A stretch of DNA of 64,000 nucleotides from Leptotrichia buccalis C-1013-b (GCF_000023905.1 NC_013192.1:310001-374000), one strand, 5' to 3'; positions 35,353 through 43,897 are shown, counted from the stretch's first letter. Made by a program: numbers and translations. Notes: a model not told the origin generated them from the letters alone.

Positions 35353-36609
35353 ATGAGAATCGGAATATTTACAGATACATACAGACCACAGGTTAACGGA
35401 GTTGTAAGTTCGATTATGACTCTTGAGAAGGAACTTAGGAAATTAGGACATAAAGTGTACATTATTACTACAACTGATCCTGATGCACCAAAAGTAGAGC
35501 CAAATGTTCTTAGACTTCCAAGTATGGAATTTAAACCATTACCACAGTATAGGCTGGGAATGGTTTATTCTTCAAGAATAATAAAAAAAATAAAAAAATT
35601 AGAATTGGACATTATTCATTCTCAAACAGAATGGGGAGTAGGGACATTTTCGAGATTTGCGGCAATCAATTTGGAAATACCGCTTGTTCATACTTATCAT
35701 ACGTTATACGAGTACTATACGCATTATATTTTTGGTTCGAGATTTGTTTCGGCTGGTAAAAAAATTGCGGCGGCGATTAGTAAGTTTTATTGTGAAAAAT
35801 GTAATGCATTGATTGTGCCAACACGTAAAGTTGAGGATATTTTGTATTCTTACGGAGTTGACCAGACAATGAATATTATTCCGACTGGATTGGAGCTGGA
35901 TAAGTTTTATCGTGGAAATTATTCGGATGAAGATTTGGAATTTATGAGAGAAAGTTTTGGGATAGAAAAAAATGATTTTCTTTGTGTCTACATTGGACGG
36001 ATTGCTGAAGAAAAAAGTATTGATATGTTAATTGATATGTTTTCTAAAATAAAAGATAAGAACTTTAAATTTATGATTGTCGGACGTGGAAGAATTTTGG
36101 ACGATTTGAAGGCACAAGCTGGAAAACTAGGAATTTTAGACAGGGTTATTTTTACTGGAGAAGTGCCGCACGATAAAGTTGCTGCTTATTATCAAATGGG
36201 AGATGTATTTTTGAATGCGAGCATATCGGAAACACAAGGGCTTACATTTGTTGAAGCTATGGCAGCTAAAGTTCCTGTCGTAGCAAGATATGACTTAAAT
36301 TTGGAAGACTTACTTGTGAAAAATGAGGCAGGGCTTGTTTATAAGACTGAAAAAGAATTTATTGATTCTATAATGCTTTTAAAGGAAGACAAGGAATTTA
36401 GAGAAAAAATTATCAAAAATGCTTTTGCTGCTTCGCAAGATTATACGGCACAAAAATTTGGGGAACGAGTGGAAGCAGTTTATAAAAAAACAATAGAGGA
36501 GTATGATAGTCGTGAAAGTTTTACTATATTCAGAGGGGAAAAGTTCCTTCAGCAAATCCGGCGTTGGACAAGCATTAAATCATCAGGTAGAAGCCCTTGG
36601 AGCAAATAA
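35353..36609 (+). CDS. GT4 glycosyltransferase, probable diacylglycerol glucosyltransferase
   Basis: A 418-residue family GT4 enzyme. The start RIGIFTDTYRPQVNGVVSSIMTLEKELRKLGHKVYIITTTDPD is typical of 1,2-diacylglycerol 3-glucosyltransferases. The acceptor half is followed by the nucleotide-sugar half with YIGRIAEEKSIDMLI, FTGEVPHDKVAAYYQMGDVFLNASISETQGLTFVEAMAAKVPVV (EX7E motif). It would make monoglycosyl diacylglycerol at the inner membrane. Its 3' end overlaps the next gene by ~98 bp, and the last ~30 residues (RESFTIFRGEKFLQQIRRW ...) look like read-through of the neighbour's start in another frame. Confidence 0.83.
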   Translation: MRIGIFTDTYRPQVNGVVSSIMTLEKELRKLGHKVYIITTTDPDAPKVEPNVLRLPSMEFKPLPQYRLGMVYSSRIIKKIKKLELDIIHSQTEWGVGTFSRFAAINLEIPLVHTYHTLYEYYTHYIFGSRFVSAGKKIAAAISKFYCEKCNALIVPTRKVEDILYSYGVDQTMNIIPTGLELDKFYRGNYSDEDLEFMRESFGIEKNDFLCVYIGRIAEEKSIDMLIDMFSKIKDKNFKFMIVGRGRILDDLKAQAGKLGILDRVIFTGEVPHDKVAAYYQMGDVFLNASISETQGLTFVEAMAAKVPVVARYDLNLEDLLVKNEAGLVYKTEKEFIDSIMLLKEDKEFREKIIKNAFAASQDYTAQKFGERVEAVYKKTIEEYDSRESFTIFRGEKFLQQIRRWTSIKSSGRSPWSK

Positions 36610-37543
36610 TATTGAAGTTACGCAGGATCCTGAAGATGATTACGATTTAGCACATATAAATACTGTTGCACTAAAATCTTATGAAGTGTTAAAACAGGCA
36701 AAGAAAAAAGGAAAGCCTGTAATTTACCATACACATACAACTTATGAAGATTTTCGTGGAAGTATAAAAGGAAGCTACGTTTTGTCGCCAATTATAAAAT
36801 TTTGGACAAAAAAATTGTACAATGAGGCAGATTATTTAATTTCTCCATCAGAGTACACAAAAAATCTTATAAAATCAAAATATTTGGAAAAAGAAAAGGA
36901 AATCAGAGTAATTTCCAATGGTGTAAATATAAATAAATTTAATAAAAATGAAATTTTAAAGGAAAAATTTTTGAATGAATATAAATCAGTGTATGATATA
37001 AGTAAACCATTAATTATAACGGCTGGACTGCCTTTTGAGAGAAAAGGCATAAAGGATTTTGTAAAAGTAACTGAAAAATGTAGCGACTACCAGTTTCTCT
37101 GGTTCGGTTCATCAAGCGTGAAATCAATGCTGCCTGAAAAAATTCAAAAAATCATTGAAAATCCACCTAAAAATCTTATTTTTCCAGGATATGTGGACAA
37201 AGATATTTTAATTGGAGCATTTAGTGCCGCCAAAGCCTTTCTTTTTATGACTTATGAGGAAAATGAAGGAATTGTGGTGCTAGAGGCACTTTCAGCGAAA
37301 TTGCCGCTTGTAGTGAGAGATATTCCAGTGTATGAAGACTGGCTGGAAGATGGGAAAACGTGTTTTAAAGCTAGGACTAATGAAGAATTTTGTGAAAAAA
37401 TTAGAAATATCGTGGAAAACAATGTGGAAAATTTGGATGAAATTACAGAAACAGCATATAATATTGCTGCAGAAAGAGATTTATTAAATATAGGAAAAAA
37501 ATATAAGGAATATTATGAGTATATATTAAATCAAAAAAAATAA
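36512..37543 (+). CDS. GT4 glycosyltransferase, CpoA-like second glycolipid transferase
   Basis: A 343-residue GT4 enzyme resembling the CpoA/DGDG-synthase type that adds a second sugar to monoglycosyl diacylglycerol. KVLLYSEGKSSFSKSGVGQALNHQVEAL, DYDLAHINTVALKSYEVLKQAKKKGKPVIYHTHTTYEDFRGS and the EX7E motif EENEGIVVLEALSAKLP are visible. I prefer GTG 36512 with AGAGGAG at 36495-36501; ATG 36503 is too close to that site. It lies inside the 3' end of the first transferase gene, so expression is coupled. The sugar donor is not readable. Confidence 0.83.
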   Translation: MKVLLYSEGKSSFSKSGVGQALNHQVEALGANNIEVTQDPEDDYDLAHINTVALKSYEVLKQAKKKGKPVIYHTHTTYEDFRGSIKGSYVLSPIIKFWTKKLYNEADYLISPSEYTKNLIKSKYLEKEKEIRVISNGVNINKFNKNEILKEKFLNEYKSVYDISKPLIITAGLPFERKGIKDFVKVTEKCSDYQFLWFGSSSVKSMLPEKIQKIIENPPKNLIFPGYVDKDILIGAFSAAKAFLFMTYEENEGIVVLEALSAKLPLVVRDIPVYEDWLEDGKTCFKARTNEEFCEKIRNIVENNVENLDEITETAYNIAAERDLLNIGKKYKEYYEYILNQKK

Positions 37544-37577
37544 ATAACTTTTCGTAAAAAATCAATAAATTCAAAAG

Positions 37578-37617
37578 AGAAAACCGCTAGAATAAATAAA
37601 AATGGTTTTCTTTTTTA
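37578..37617 (+). terminator. Terminator after the glycosyltransferase pair
   Basis: AGAAAACC (37578-37585) pairs with GGTTTTCT (37604-37611), with a T-run from 37611 (TTTTTTATTTT). It closes the rbgA/glycosyltransferase region 35 bp after the stop codon. Confidence 0.78.
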
Positions 37618-37960
37618 TTTTGGGTATTTCAATTTACATCTATTAGCCTTTATCTCAATTTGTTTTTTATGTGATTCTCTATTTAATACTAATTCTCTTT
37701 TAAAAATAGTAATAAATTTTTATAATAGGATTGTTCAATAGCTAATACTATAGTAAAACTAGTTTAAAACAGAACTCAAAAATTATGACTATTTTACTCA
37801 AACCCTAAATTATATAATTTCTATCAGTTCAATTTTAAACGGGTTCAAGTATATTTTCATTAAATAGTGAATGTTTAATAAATTACACTATTTTCTAATG
37901 AGAAATTAGTATTATATAAGAAAAATTTTATAATCATTGTGACTTTTAAAAAAATTTTGC

Positions 37961-37989
37961 TTTACAAAATATTTGAATAGGAGTATAAT
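37961..37989 (+). promoter_or_regulatory. Promoter of the cupin gene
   Basis: TTTACA (37961-37966), 17-bp spacer, TATAAT (37984-37989) followed by ATTTGTATA. This is close to consensus and very similar to the promoters at 38328 and 42453. Confidence 0.72.
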
Positions 37990-38043
37990 ATTTGTATAGC
38001 TAAAAGATATTAGTTAATTTAAAATATAGAGGAGATGATTGAA

Positions 38044-38325
38044 ATGGCTGGAATAGTAAAAAATCAAGGTGGATTAGCTTTTAGTGGGGATAATTATAAA
38101 GTGGTGAAGGAAATTTTAGATTCAGGAGAAAAAATTCCTTTGCATAATCATGAAGGAGAAGATGTCGTAATTTCAGTTCTGAAAGGAAAATTGGAAATAC
38201 ATTTGAATGATGATGAAATACATACTTTAGTGCCTGGTGATATCATTGGTTTTGATGGGAAGAATCTTGTTAAAGGTACTGCATTGGAGTATACTGAATT
38301 TAACGAAACACTTATAAAAAAATAA
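38044..38325 (+). CDS. Small cupin-domain protein
   Basis: A 93-residue single-cupin protein. Metal-binding pattern: IPLHNHEGEDVVISVLKGKLEIHLNDDE (His-x-His...Glu) and LVPGDIIGFDG in the second motif. It may bind a metal or small ligand; no partner reveals the substrate. ATG 38044 is chosen because GAGGAG at 38029-38034 abuts the earlier ATG 38035. It sits upstream of two amino-acid transporter operons and shares their promoter type. Confidence 0.8.
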   Translation: MAGIVKNQGGLAFSGDNYKVVKEILDSGEKIPLHNHEGEDVVISVLKGKLEIHLNDDEIHTLVPGDIIGFDGKNLVKGTALEYTEFNETLIKK

Positions 38326-38327
38326 TC

Positions 38328-38356
38328 TTTACAAAATTAAAAAAATATAGTATAAT
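38328..38356 (+). promoter_or_regulatory. Promoter of the first amino-acid ABC operon
   Basis: TTTACA (38328-38333), 17-bp spacer, TATAAT (38351-38356), followed by ATTTTCATATACAAAT. The stretch from TATAG before the -10 to ACAAAT after it matches the promoter at 42453-42481 nearly base for base. Confidence 0.75.
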
Positions 38357-38491
38357 ATTTTCATATACAAATTAAAAGATTAATAACTATGAATATTTTA
38401 CTATATAATAAAAAAATGCATTTTAATATAATAATATGTATGAATTTGTAGAGTTTATTTTAGAATTAATTGAAAAAATTTTATATGTAAG

Positions 38492-38565
38492 CTCATTTTA
38501 AAGTAAATAAATTGAAAAAATGAGATTACATGCTAGAAAGTCGAATAATCTTATTCGGCTTTTTT
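38492..38565 (+). terminator. Leader hairpins ending in a terminator before the transporter genes
   Basis: CTCATTTT (about 38492-38499) can pair with AAAATGAG (about 38517-38524). Directly after, AGTCGAATAA (38539-38548) pairs with TTATTCGGCT (38551-38560) followed by TTTTTT. The second is a terminator located ~35 bp before the first transporter gene and ~185 bp after its promoter. It would act as an attenuator if transcription comes from 38328. Confidence 0.6.
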
Positions 38566-38598
38566 CTTTAAAAAATATTTATTTTTGGAGGTCTTGGA

Positions 38599-39381
38599 AT
38601 GAAAAAAATTAAATTATTGCTAGGAGTCTTGTTATTACTCATTTTAGCAGTATCTTGTGGAAATAAAGCAAATGCTAGGAAAAAAAGGGTTATAAAAGTA
38701 GGGACAGATGGAGTTTATGCACCATTTTCGTTTAAGGATGAAAGTAGCGGGAAATTGACAGGATATGATGTTGAGGTTATTCAGGAAGTTGGAAAAAGGA
38801 TAAATGCAGATATTGAATTTACAACTGTTCCTTGGGATAGCATATTTTTGGGGCTGGAATCAAAAAGATATGATATTATTGCCAATGAGATTGAAAAAAC
38901 TAAGGAAAGAGAAGAAAAATATATTTTTTCTGATAAATATTTAGTTTCAGCTGCTCAGATTATTGTAAAAGAGGGAGAGAATAATATAAAGACTTTAAAG
39001 GATCTGGAAGGTAAAAGAGTAATTTCAGCAGTTGGAAGCAATTATTCAAAAACTGTTGAGGAGTATAATAAAACAGCTTCTAAAAAGATAGATCTTAATT
39101 ATTTTGACGGTGGGATTACTTTGACATTGGTAGAAATAGCACAAGGAAAAGCGGATGCAACATTGAGCGACAGACTTGTGGTAAGTTACTATAAAAAACA
39201 GCAAGGGGATAAAGTTCAGCTAGTAGGGGAGCCTTTGAGTACAACACCGACATTTTTCCTGTTTAGAAAAGATAGCGAAGAATTAAGAAATGAAGTGAAC
39301 AAAGCACTTGCTGAAATGAGGGCTGACGGAACACTTGCTAAAATATCAGAAAAATGGTTTGGCGGAGATTATACGAAATAG
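38599..39381 (+). CDS. Amino-acid ABC transporter substrate-binding lipoprotein (first paralogue)
   Basis: A 260-residue SBP family 3 protein. Lipoprotein signal with lipobox LAVSCGNK. Typical segments: KVGTDGVYAPFSFKDESSGKLTGYDVEVIQEVGKR, TVPWDSIFLGLESKRYDIIANEI, and the C-terminal ADGTLAKISEKWFGGDYTK. The pattern is that of polar amino-acid (cystine/glutamine-like) binders. It is directly followed by a close paralogue with an almost identical C-terminus, so the pair arose by tandem duplication. GGAGG precedes ATG. Confidence 0.9.
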   Translation: MKKIKLLLGVLLLLILAVSCGNKANARKKRVIKVGTDGVYAPFSFKDESSGKLTGYDVEVIQEVGKRINADIEFTTVPWDSIFLGLESKRYDIIANEIEKTKEREEKYIFSDKYLVSAAQIIVKEGENNIKTLKDLEGKRVISAVGSNYSKTVEEYNKTASKKIDLNYFDGGITLTLVEIAQGKADATLSDRLVVSYYKKQQGDKVQLVGEPLSTTPTFFLFRKDSEELRNEVNKALAEMRADGTLAKISEKWFGGDYTK

Positions 39382-39441
39382 TTAAAAGATTAGTTTTACT
39401 ATAATATAAATAAAAAATATAAAAATTTTGGGAGGAAAATC

Positions 39442-40233
39442 ATGAAAAATATTTTGAAAATAACAGGGATTTTATTGATAGGACTATTTCTTATCAGTTG
39501 TGGAGGGAAACAAGAAAATAGTAAAAGTGGGAGTAGTGAAGGAAAACAAAAAGTGAAAGTTGGAACAGAAGGAGTTTATGCACCATTTACGTTTACTGAT
39601 GGAAGTGGGAAATTAACTGGGTATGATGTGGAAGTTGTTGAAGAAATTGGGAAAAGAGCAAATTTAGATATAGAGTTTGTGCCTACACCTTGGGATAGTA
39701 TGTTTTTAGGGCTGGAATCGAAAAAATTTGACTTTATTGCAAATGAGATTGCTAAAAATCCTGAAAGAGAGAAAAAATATACTTTTTCTGATGATTATTT
39801 AGTATCAGCTGCTCAAATTATTGTTAAAAAAGGAAGAACTGATATTAAGACACTTGAGGACTTAAAAGGTAAAAGGGTTATGACAGGAGTAGGAAGTAAT
39901 TATAACAAGACTTTGACTGATTTTGACAAAAATAAGGAAATAAATTATGCTTATTTTGATGGAAATGTTTCAATTGCACTAGAAGAAATTGCACAAGGAA
40001 AGGCAGATGCTACTTTAAATGACAGATTGACAGTAGGATATTTCACAAAGCAAAGAGGAAATCTTGTAGAAATCGTGGGAGAGCCTGTAACAAAAACACC
40101 TGTATACTTCACATTTAGAAAAGATAGCGAAGAATTGAAAAATAAAATAAATAAAGCACTAGCTGAAATGAAAGCTGATGGAACGCTTGCCAAAATATCA
40201 GAAAAATGGTTTGGTGGAGATTATACGAAATAA
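39442..40233 (+). CDS. Amino-acid ABC transporter substrate-binding lipoprotein (second paralogue)
   Basis: A 263-residue SBP family 3 lipoprotein (lipobox LISCGGKQ) with the same fold as its neighbour: KVGTEGVYAPFTFTDGSGKLTGYDVEVVEEIGKR and PWDSMFLGLESKKFDFIANEI. The last ~19 residues equal those of the first paralogue. Differences around the binding cleft (for example TTVPWD against VPTPWD) may give different ligand preference or affinity. GGGAGG precedes ATG. Confidence 0.9.
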   Translation: MKNILKITGILLIGLFLISCGGKQENSKSGSSEGKQKVKVGTEGVYAPFTFTDGSGKLTGYDVEVVEEIGKRANLDIEFVPTPWDSMFLGLESKKFDFIANEIAKNPEREKKYTFSDDYLVSAAQIIVKKGRTDIKTLEDLKGKRVMTGVGSNYNKTLTDFDKNKEINYAYFDGNVSIALEEIAQGKADATLNDRLTVGYFTKQRGNLVEIVGEPVTKTPVYFTFRKDSEELKNKINKALAEMKADGTLAKISEKWFGGDYTK

Positions 40234-40254
40234 TTTATAAACAGGAGAAAAGTA

Positions 40255-40968
40255 ATGAATAATAATGTACCTTTTTTAAACTGGGGATTTATGGTAAGAG
40301 CGATTCCAGAAATACTGAAAGCATTGCCAATGACTTTGAATATTGCGATTGTTACGATGATATTTTCGCTGATACTTAGTTTTTTTATCGCACTTGTGAG
40401 AATAAATAAAATTCCTGTGCTGACAAGGCTTGCTACAATTTATGTGTCCTTTATAAGAGGGACACCTCTTTTAGTTCAAATTTACCTTGCCTATTATGGA
40501 TTGCCTAAAATATTGGATTATATACATTTAAAGTATGGGTTTAATATAGATGTGAATAATATTCCTGCTATTATCTTTGTTTACGTAGCATTTATTTTAA
40601 ATGTATCAGGTTATCTGTCGGAAACATTTAGGGCAGCAATTCAGTCGGTGGATAAAGGGCAAGTTGAAGCTGCATTGTCTATTGGAATGACAAAATGGCA
40701 GGCAATGAGAAGAATTGTACTTCCACAGGCGATTATAATAACTTTTCCTAATTTTGGAAATACTTTTATAAGTCTGATAAAGGATTCCTCGCTCGCTTTT
40801 ACAGTTTCAATTGTGGAAATGATGGGAAAAGCAAAAATAATATCAGCTTCGGGGCTGGATATTTTTGAGGCATATATTGTTGTTGCTGGAATTTACTGGG
40901 TTGTTTGTATAATTGTGGAAAAAGTCATGGGAATTGTGGAAAAGAAATTGAGAGTAGGTGGACTGTAG
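40255..40968 (+). CDS. Amino-acid ABC transporter permease (HisM/GlnP type)
   Basis: A 237-residue permease with about five TM helices. The His/Glu/Gln/Arg-type signature and the EAA loop are seen in SVDKGQVEAALSIGMTKWQAMRRIVLPQAIIITFP. YVSFIRGTPLLVQIYLAYYGLP is a family marker. It is in one operon with the two binding proteins and the ATPase. Confidence 0.93.
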   Translation: MNNNVPFLNWGFMVRAIPEILKALPMTLNIAIVTMIFSLILSFFIALVRINKIPVLTRLATIYVSFIRGTPLLVQIYLAYYGLPKILDYIHLKYGFNIDVNNIPAIIFVYVAFILNVSGYLSETFRAAIQSVDKGQVEAALSIGMTKWQAMRRIVLPQAIIITFPNFGNTFISLIKDSSLAFTVSIVEMMGKAKIISASGLDIFEAYIVVAGIYWVVCIIVEKVMGIVEKKLRVGGL

Positions 40969-40969
40969 A

Positions 40970-41728
40970 ATGATAAAGGTTGAAAATCTAAAATTGTCTT
41001 TTGGAAAAAACGAAGTTTTGAAAGGAATAAACTTTAAAATAGAAAGAGGACAGGTAATAAGCATCATAGGACCGAGTGGATCTGGAAAATCAACATTTTT
41101 ACGAAGCCTTAATTTTCTTGAAACAGCTTCATCAGGAACAATAACTTTTGGAAACGAAACTTTTGACTTGAGCAAAATAAATAAAAAAGATATAAACAGA
41201 CTTAGAAAAAATACGACAATGGTTTTTCAGAATTATAATTTATTCAAAAACAAAACTGCTCTGGAAAATGTAATTGAAGGGCTTTTAATTGTAAAAAAAA
41301 TGAATAGGAACGAAGCAACAGAAATCGGATTGAAAATGCTCGAAAAAGTGGGATTAAAAGATAAAGCCGAATTTTATCCAAATCAGCTTTCTGGAGGGCA
41401 GCAGCAAAGAGTAGGAATCGCAAGAGCGGTTGCAATGAGTCCAGATGTAATTTTGCTTGATGAGCCAACTTCGGCACTTGATCCTGAACTTATAGGAGAA
41501 GTTCTGAAAGTTATAAAGGATATGGTAAAAGAAAATATGACAATGATAATTGTTACCCATGAAATGCAGTTTGCAAGGGAGGTTTCAGATTATATAGTAT
41601 TTGTTGATGGTGGAACAATTATAGCAGAAGGTAAGCCAGAAGAAATTTTTGTCAATTCTCAAAATCAGAGGTTACAAAATTTTTTGAAAAGGTATTCTGA
41701 GAGTGAAACAGATATTTACTCAATATAG
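40970..41728 (+). CDS. Amino-acid ABC transporter ATP-binding protein (GlnQ type)
   Basis: A 252-residue ATPase. Walker A GPSGSGKSTFLRSLNFLE, Q-loop MVFQNYNLF, signature LSGGQQQRVGIARAVA, Walker B VILLDEPTSALDPE, H-loop IVTHEMQFA. ATG 40970 follows the permease stop by one base, with AGGTGG at 40955-40960; a GTG at 40958 is not needed. It ends the operon before a terminator. Confidence 0.95.
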   Translation: MIKVENLKLSFGKNEVLKGINFKIERGQVISIIGPSGSGKSTFLRSLNFLETASSGTITFGNETFDLSKINKKDINRLRKNTTMVFQNYNLFKNKTALENVIEGLLIVKKMNRNEATEIGLKMLEKVGLKDKAEFYPNQLSGGQQQRVGIARAVAMSPDVILLDEPTSALDPELIGEVLKVIKDMVKENMTMIIVTHEMQFAREVSDYIVFVDGGTIIAEGKPEEIFVNSQNQRLQNFLKRYSESETDIYSI

Positions 41729-41754
41729 CAAAGTAAAAAAAAATCATAAAAAAA

Positions 41755-41787
41755 GCCTCTAAATAAAAATATTTGGAGGTTTTTTTT
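41755..41787 (+). terminator. Terminator of the first amino-acid ABC operon
   Basis: CCTCTAAAT (41756-41764) pairs with ATTTGGAGG (41770-41778... one G-U pair), followed by TTTTTTTTT. Confidence 0.85.
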
Positions 41788-41789
41788 TC

Positions 41790-42400
41790 ACATGTATAAA
41801 ATAATGGACATGAGCTTTCGCTCTACATTTGTAATAACTGATTTATTTAGCTAATATCAGCCTAAGTCTGAGCATAAAGGAGCTACCTTTATACTTCTTA
41901 AACTCTATCAAATGATAGTTAAGATATACTGGAATTTCACCAATAACAACAACAAAGCATTCAGAATTTGGTATTCATAATTTAATCTGGTGGATTTTTG
42001 CAGTTGTAACTTTAACAATCAATTATAGTGACTTATTCAGTTCACATCAACCACCTAACAGATTTTGATTATTCCTTATAGTTTCTTGAGCTATCACCCT
42101 CAAGTCTTTTAAGGTTATTTTCCACAGGAACGTCTATTGAATCTGCCTAATCCAATTAAAGTGCTTTAATCTTCTATCATTACAAATATGCTTATAACTT
42201 AATCTTGTGAATGTATACACTCGTTGATTAATGTCGCCACTTTATCAAAAGCCTACATATTCAGTATCCCGAATAATTCAACTCATTTTCCGCTATAACC
42301 TCAGCAACTATGCTCTTAGTTTCTTCACTGAGTTATGTCATAAATAAATTATACCCTATAAAACTATTGTTTTCAAATATTATATTTTAAATTTAAAAAA
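41790..42400. other. Unexplained ~600-bp block between the two transporter operons
   Basis: This stretch is more G/C-rich than the other intergenic DNA here, yet all six frames are broken by stops. On the minus strand short coding-like pieces in different frames can be read, e.g. INQRVYTFTRLSYKHICNDR near 42230 and FKKYKGSSFMLRLRLILAK near 41850-41900, which suggests a decayed gene, perhaps a transposase, on that strand. A small hairpin ATAAAGG-agcta-CCTTTAT lies near 41875-41895. I do not recognise the family. Confidence 0.35.
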
Positions 42401-42452
42401 AATTTTTTATAGTTTTTTAAATAAAAAATATATGTATATACAAAAATAATTC

Positions 42453-42481
42453 TTTACAAATAAAATTTTTTATAGTATAAT
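42453..42481 (+). promoter_or_regulatory. Promoter of the second amino-acid transport operon
   Basis: TTTACA (42453-42458), 17-bp spacer, TATAAT (42476-42481) followed by ATTTTCACATACAAAT. It matches the promoter of the first amino-acid operon (38328-38356) and its initial transcribed bases. Confidence 0.78.
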
Positions 42482-42552
42482 ATTTTCACATACAAATATA
42501 AGGAGTAAAAAAATAGAATATATAATAACATTCTTAGAAAGGAAAGACAAAA

Positions 42553-43212
42553 ATGGACTTTAATTTTATAATAGAGAATATTCCTAAATATTTAGAAGCA
42601 ATGAAATTAACTGTATCTATTGGAATTATGGGAATAATATTTTCAATATTAATTGGAATAATATGTGCATTGATTTTATATTATAAAGTTCCTGTGATAA
42701 AGCAGGTTGTAGAAATTTATATTGAACTTTCGAGAAATACGCCACTTGTGATACAGCTGTTCTTTCTGTATTTTGGGCTTCCAAAAATTGGGATTACATT
42801 TAATTCGTATATCTGTGCTGTGCTTGGATTATCTTTCCTAGGCGGAAGTTACATGTGCGAGGCATTTCGGAGCGGATTGGAGTCGGTTACAAAAGGGCAG
42901 CGGGAATCTGGGTTAAGCATTGGACTTACAGAATCACAGCTTATAACTAACGTAATATTGCCACAGGCATTTACGGTTTCGTTTCCAGCGATAGCGGCAA
43001 ATATAATATTTCTTTTGAAAGAAACTTCAGTAATAGGGATTTTGGCTTTAATGGAACTGATGTATCTGACACGGGATTTGATAGGGCTTTATTATAAAAC
43101 GAATGAAAGTCTGTTTATGCTTGTTGCAGCATATTTGATTATTATTTTACCGGTTTCGTTTATTTTAACAGTAATTGAAAGGAGAATAAGATATGCAACT
43201 GTCGGGAATTGA
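42553..43212 (+). CDS. Amino-acid ABC transporter permease
   Basis: A 219-residue permease of the polar amino-acid family. Marker segments are YIELSRNTPLVIQLFFLYFGLP and the EAA loop SGLESVTKGQRESGLSIGLTESQLITNVILPQAF. About five TM helices. GAAAGGAAAG lies before ATG. Its last 20 bp overlap the next permease gene, so the two are co-translated and probably form a heterodimer. Confidence 0.92.
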   Translation: MDFNFIIENIPKYLEAMKLTVSIGIMGIIFSILIGIICALILYYKVPVIKQVVEIYIELSRNTPLVIQLFFLYFGLPKIGITFNSYICAVLGLSFLGGSYMCEAFRSGLESVTKGQRESGLSIGLTESQLITNVILPQAFTVSFPAIAANIIFLLKETSVIGILALMELMYLTRDLIGLYYKTNESLFMLVAAYLIIILPVSFILTVIERRIRYATVGN

Positions 43213-43870
43213 TGTTATTTTTAAAGGAGTCAATTTGCAAAGGCTTATGGGTGGACTTGTTGTAACAGGACAAATTGCTCTTGTTTCCATAGTATTTTCA
43301 ATATTGCTTGGATTAATTCTAGGAATAGTTATGACTTCAAAAAATAAAATTATTTATGGAGTATTGAAATTTTATCTGGAAAGTATGAGAATCATTCCCT
43401 TGCTTGTGTGGCTGTTCATAATCTATTTTGGAGTTGCAAAAGGCTTTGATTTGCATATTGATTCAGAAACTACGACAATAATAGTATTTGTGATATGGGG
43501 AACGGCTGAAATGATGGATATTGTGAGGGGAGCTATTATTTCTCTTCCAAAAATTCAAGGAGAAAGTGCAAAGGCTTTGGGGCTTGATACAATTCAGGTT
43601 TATAGATATGTGCTGCTTCCGCAGGCAGTAAGAAGAATTGCACCTGCAGCGGTAAACCTTATAACAAGAATGATTAAGACAACTTCACTTGCGATTTTTA
43701 TAGAAGTTGCAGAAGTTCTAAAAATAGGACGGCAAATTATAGAATTTTCAAGCAGGAAAAATCCGATGGCACCATTCTGGGTGTATCTGTTCATATTTTT
43801 TCTATATTTCATAATTTGTTATCCAATTACATTATTATCAAAAAAAATGGAGAAAAAATGGGCTGTTTAA
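43193..43870 (+). CDS. Amino-acid ABC transporter permease, second subunit
   Basis: A 225-residue permease, with YLESMRIIPLLVWLFIIYFGVAKG and EAA loop ISLPKIQGESAKALGLDTIQVYRYVLLPQAVRRI. GAAAGGAG lies inside the end of the upstream gene. Five TM helices. Together with the previous subunit and the ATPase it makes the membrane part of the second transporter. Confidence 0.92.
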   Translation: MQLSGIDVIFKGVNLQRLMGGLVVTGQIALVSIVFSILLGLILGIVMTSKNKIIYGVLKFYLESMRIIPLLVWLFIIYFGVAKGFDLHIDSETTTIIVFVIWGTAEMMDIVRGAIISLPKIQGESAKALGLDTIQVYRYVLLPQAVRRIAPAAVNLITRMIKTTSLAIFIEVAEVLKIGRQIIEFSSRKNPMAPFWVYLFIFFLYFIICYPITLLSKKMEKKWAV

Positions 43871-43897
43871 AAAATAAAGGAAACGGAGGTAAGCAAA

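Larger units (their letters stand above)
37544..38043. other. Intergenic region before the cupin gene
   Basis: It contains the terminator at 37578, a diffuse inverted repeat (GTTTAAAACAGAACT at 37762-37776 with AGTTCAATTTTAAAC at 37826-37840, 13 of 15 matches), and a stretch near 37710-37745 (AATTTTTATAATAGGATTG) that resembles 14765-14785. The cupin promoter is at 37961-37989. There is no credible ORF. Confidence 0.5.

Noticed and set aside
36503-36609. Programmed frameshift fusing the two glycosyltransferases
   Set aside because: No slippery heptamer with downstream structure was recognised, and the second gene has its own RBS and a normal family N-terminus.
38035-38043. ATG 38035 as cupin start
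   Set aside because: It directly abuts GAGGAG, leaving no spacer; ATG 38044 has normal spacing.
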